DNA of 64,000 nt, from positions 359,922-423,921 of the forward strand of contig CAJNDS010001802.1 in assembly GCA_905221605.1 (NCBI GenBank), given 5' to 3'. The notes beneath the pieces are model-generated. The model was given only the letters and a program-made list of their open reading frames with translations, had not been told where the DNA came from and did no database searches. Both the position numbers and the translations under genes were made by a program. Numbering within the stretch: position 1 is the first letter of the stretch; every line of letters begins with the position of its first letter. This DNA is from Symbiodinium natans. Taxonomy: Eukaryota > Sar > Dinophyceae > Suessiales > Symbiodiniaceae. Shown here piece by piece: positions 63,560 to 64,000 of this stretch.

Positions 63560-64000
63560 CCCCAAACTATTCGAACTATTCGAACCCCCCTGGTTCGAAT
63601 AGTTCGAATAGTTCGAATAGTTTGGGGCACCAGCCCTCGCCCCCAAACTATTCGAACTATCCGAACCCCCCTGGTTCGAATAGTTCGAATAGTTTGGGGT
63701 ACCAGGCCGGGCCCCCAAACTATTCGAACTATTCGAACCCCCCTGGTTCGAATAGTTCGAACAGTTCGAATAGTTTGGGGCACCAGGCCGGGCCCCCAAA
63801 CTATTCGAACTATTCGAACCCCTCTGGTTCGAATAGTTCGAATAGTTTCGAATAGTTCGAATAGTTCGAATAGTTTGGGGGCCCGGCCTGGGGCCCTCAC
63901 ACTATTCGAACTATTCGAACCCCCCTTTCTCCCAAACTGGTCTCCCCGGGGACGCCCCAAACTATTCGAACTATTCGAACTATTCGAAACTATTCGAACT
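63560..64000. repeat. TTCGAA 9-bp inverted arrays to the window end
   Basis: Five or six hairpins of actattcga units and their reverse complements, each with a cccccctgg-type loop, separated by ggggcaccaggccgggcccc. NYS and RTI peptide repeats in open frames are artefacts. Confidence 0.9.

Noticed and set aside
62293..63960. 520-, 334- and 455-residue ORFs near the end
   Set aside because: Open only because the 87-bp and 9-bp repeat units are multiples of three without stops; kept as a finding, not as genes.
1..64000. CRISPR array, tRNA, rRNA, bacterial operon or spliced-leader gene
   Set aside because: Looked for repeat-spacer regularity, clover-leaf genes, Shine-Dalgarno-led ORF runs and the dinoflagellate leader core; none was found by eye.

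Overview
This window looks like nuclear DNA of a photosynthetic dinoflagellate. Four things support that. (1) Protein-coding sequence is broken into many tiny exons (15-110 bp) joined across introns, and a large share of the introns I could define by reading frame start with GC rather than GT. (2) A light-dependent protochlorophyllide oxidoreductase (POR) gene is present. (3) A pentatricopeptide-repeat (PPR) gene of the 'NAAISAC...WQEAL' kind, typical of Symbiodinium-like genomes, lies immediately upstream of POR. (4) The non-coding DNA is saturated with degenerate TTTAGGG/CCCTAAA (telomere-like) sequence. There is no bacterial gene organisation. Every gene I can support is on the + strand, as in unidirectional dinoflagellate gene clusters. 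Long open frames on either strand are mostly shadows of repeats.

Layout. 0-0.9 kb: EF-hand exon and a downstream coiled-coil-like exon pair. 3.0-5.8 kb: exons of an unrecognised gene. 7.5-9.7 kb: isolated exons and two copies of a short inverted-repeat element. 10.1-19.5 kb: a glycoside hydrolase family 5 (GH5) gene of about 19 exons, in which I can follow the family motifs in order (VRIPITW, DLHAFPGG, TYNGIYP, MNEPAH, HWYTAW, EFSAS, PYFW, GWSLK, stop). 19.9-21.2 kb and 22.4-24.5 kb: terminal exons of two unrecognised genes, with a 500-bp C/G foldback at 20.2 kb. 25.9-31.4 kb: PPR gene. 31.5-33.4 kb: POR gene with one intron. 34.6-37.8 kb and 38.9-43.2 kb: exons of two unrecognised genes. 43.8-50.2 kb: phytanoyl-CoA dioxygenase-like (PhyH) gene. 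50.9-51.7 kb: exons with FAVW-type helical repeats. 52.3-59.7 kb: a compositionally different T/C-rich block built from a degenerate composite repeat plus CTTCTCT and CTCTCTG arrays, with a 100-N scaffold gap. 60.5-64.0 kb: four kinds of satellite DNA (75-bp, 31-bp, 87-bp and 9-bp units).

Most unusual observation: many exons are preceded by CCCTAAA-orientation repeat and followed by TTTAGGG-orientation repeat, so intron ends are mutually complementary in the RNA. In one intron the repeat is flanked by a 33-bp duplication of the exon end and its GC donor. Together with two families of short inverted-repeat elements, this suggests active remodelling of introns by telomere-like sequence. The genes do not form a pathway; POR (chlorophyll synthesis) and a possibly organellar PPR protein are plausibly both plastid-related.

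Exon boundaries were assigned by eye from reading frame, GC-rich third positions, AG acceptors, GT/GC donors and phase matching. Family calls rest on motif recognition, not on database searches.
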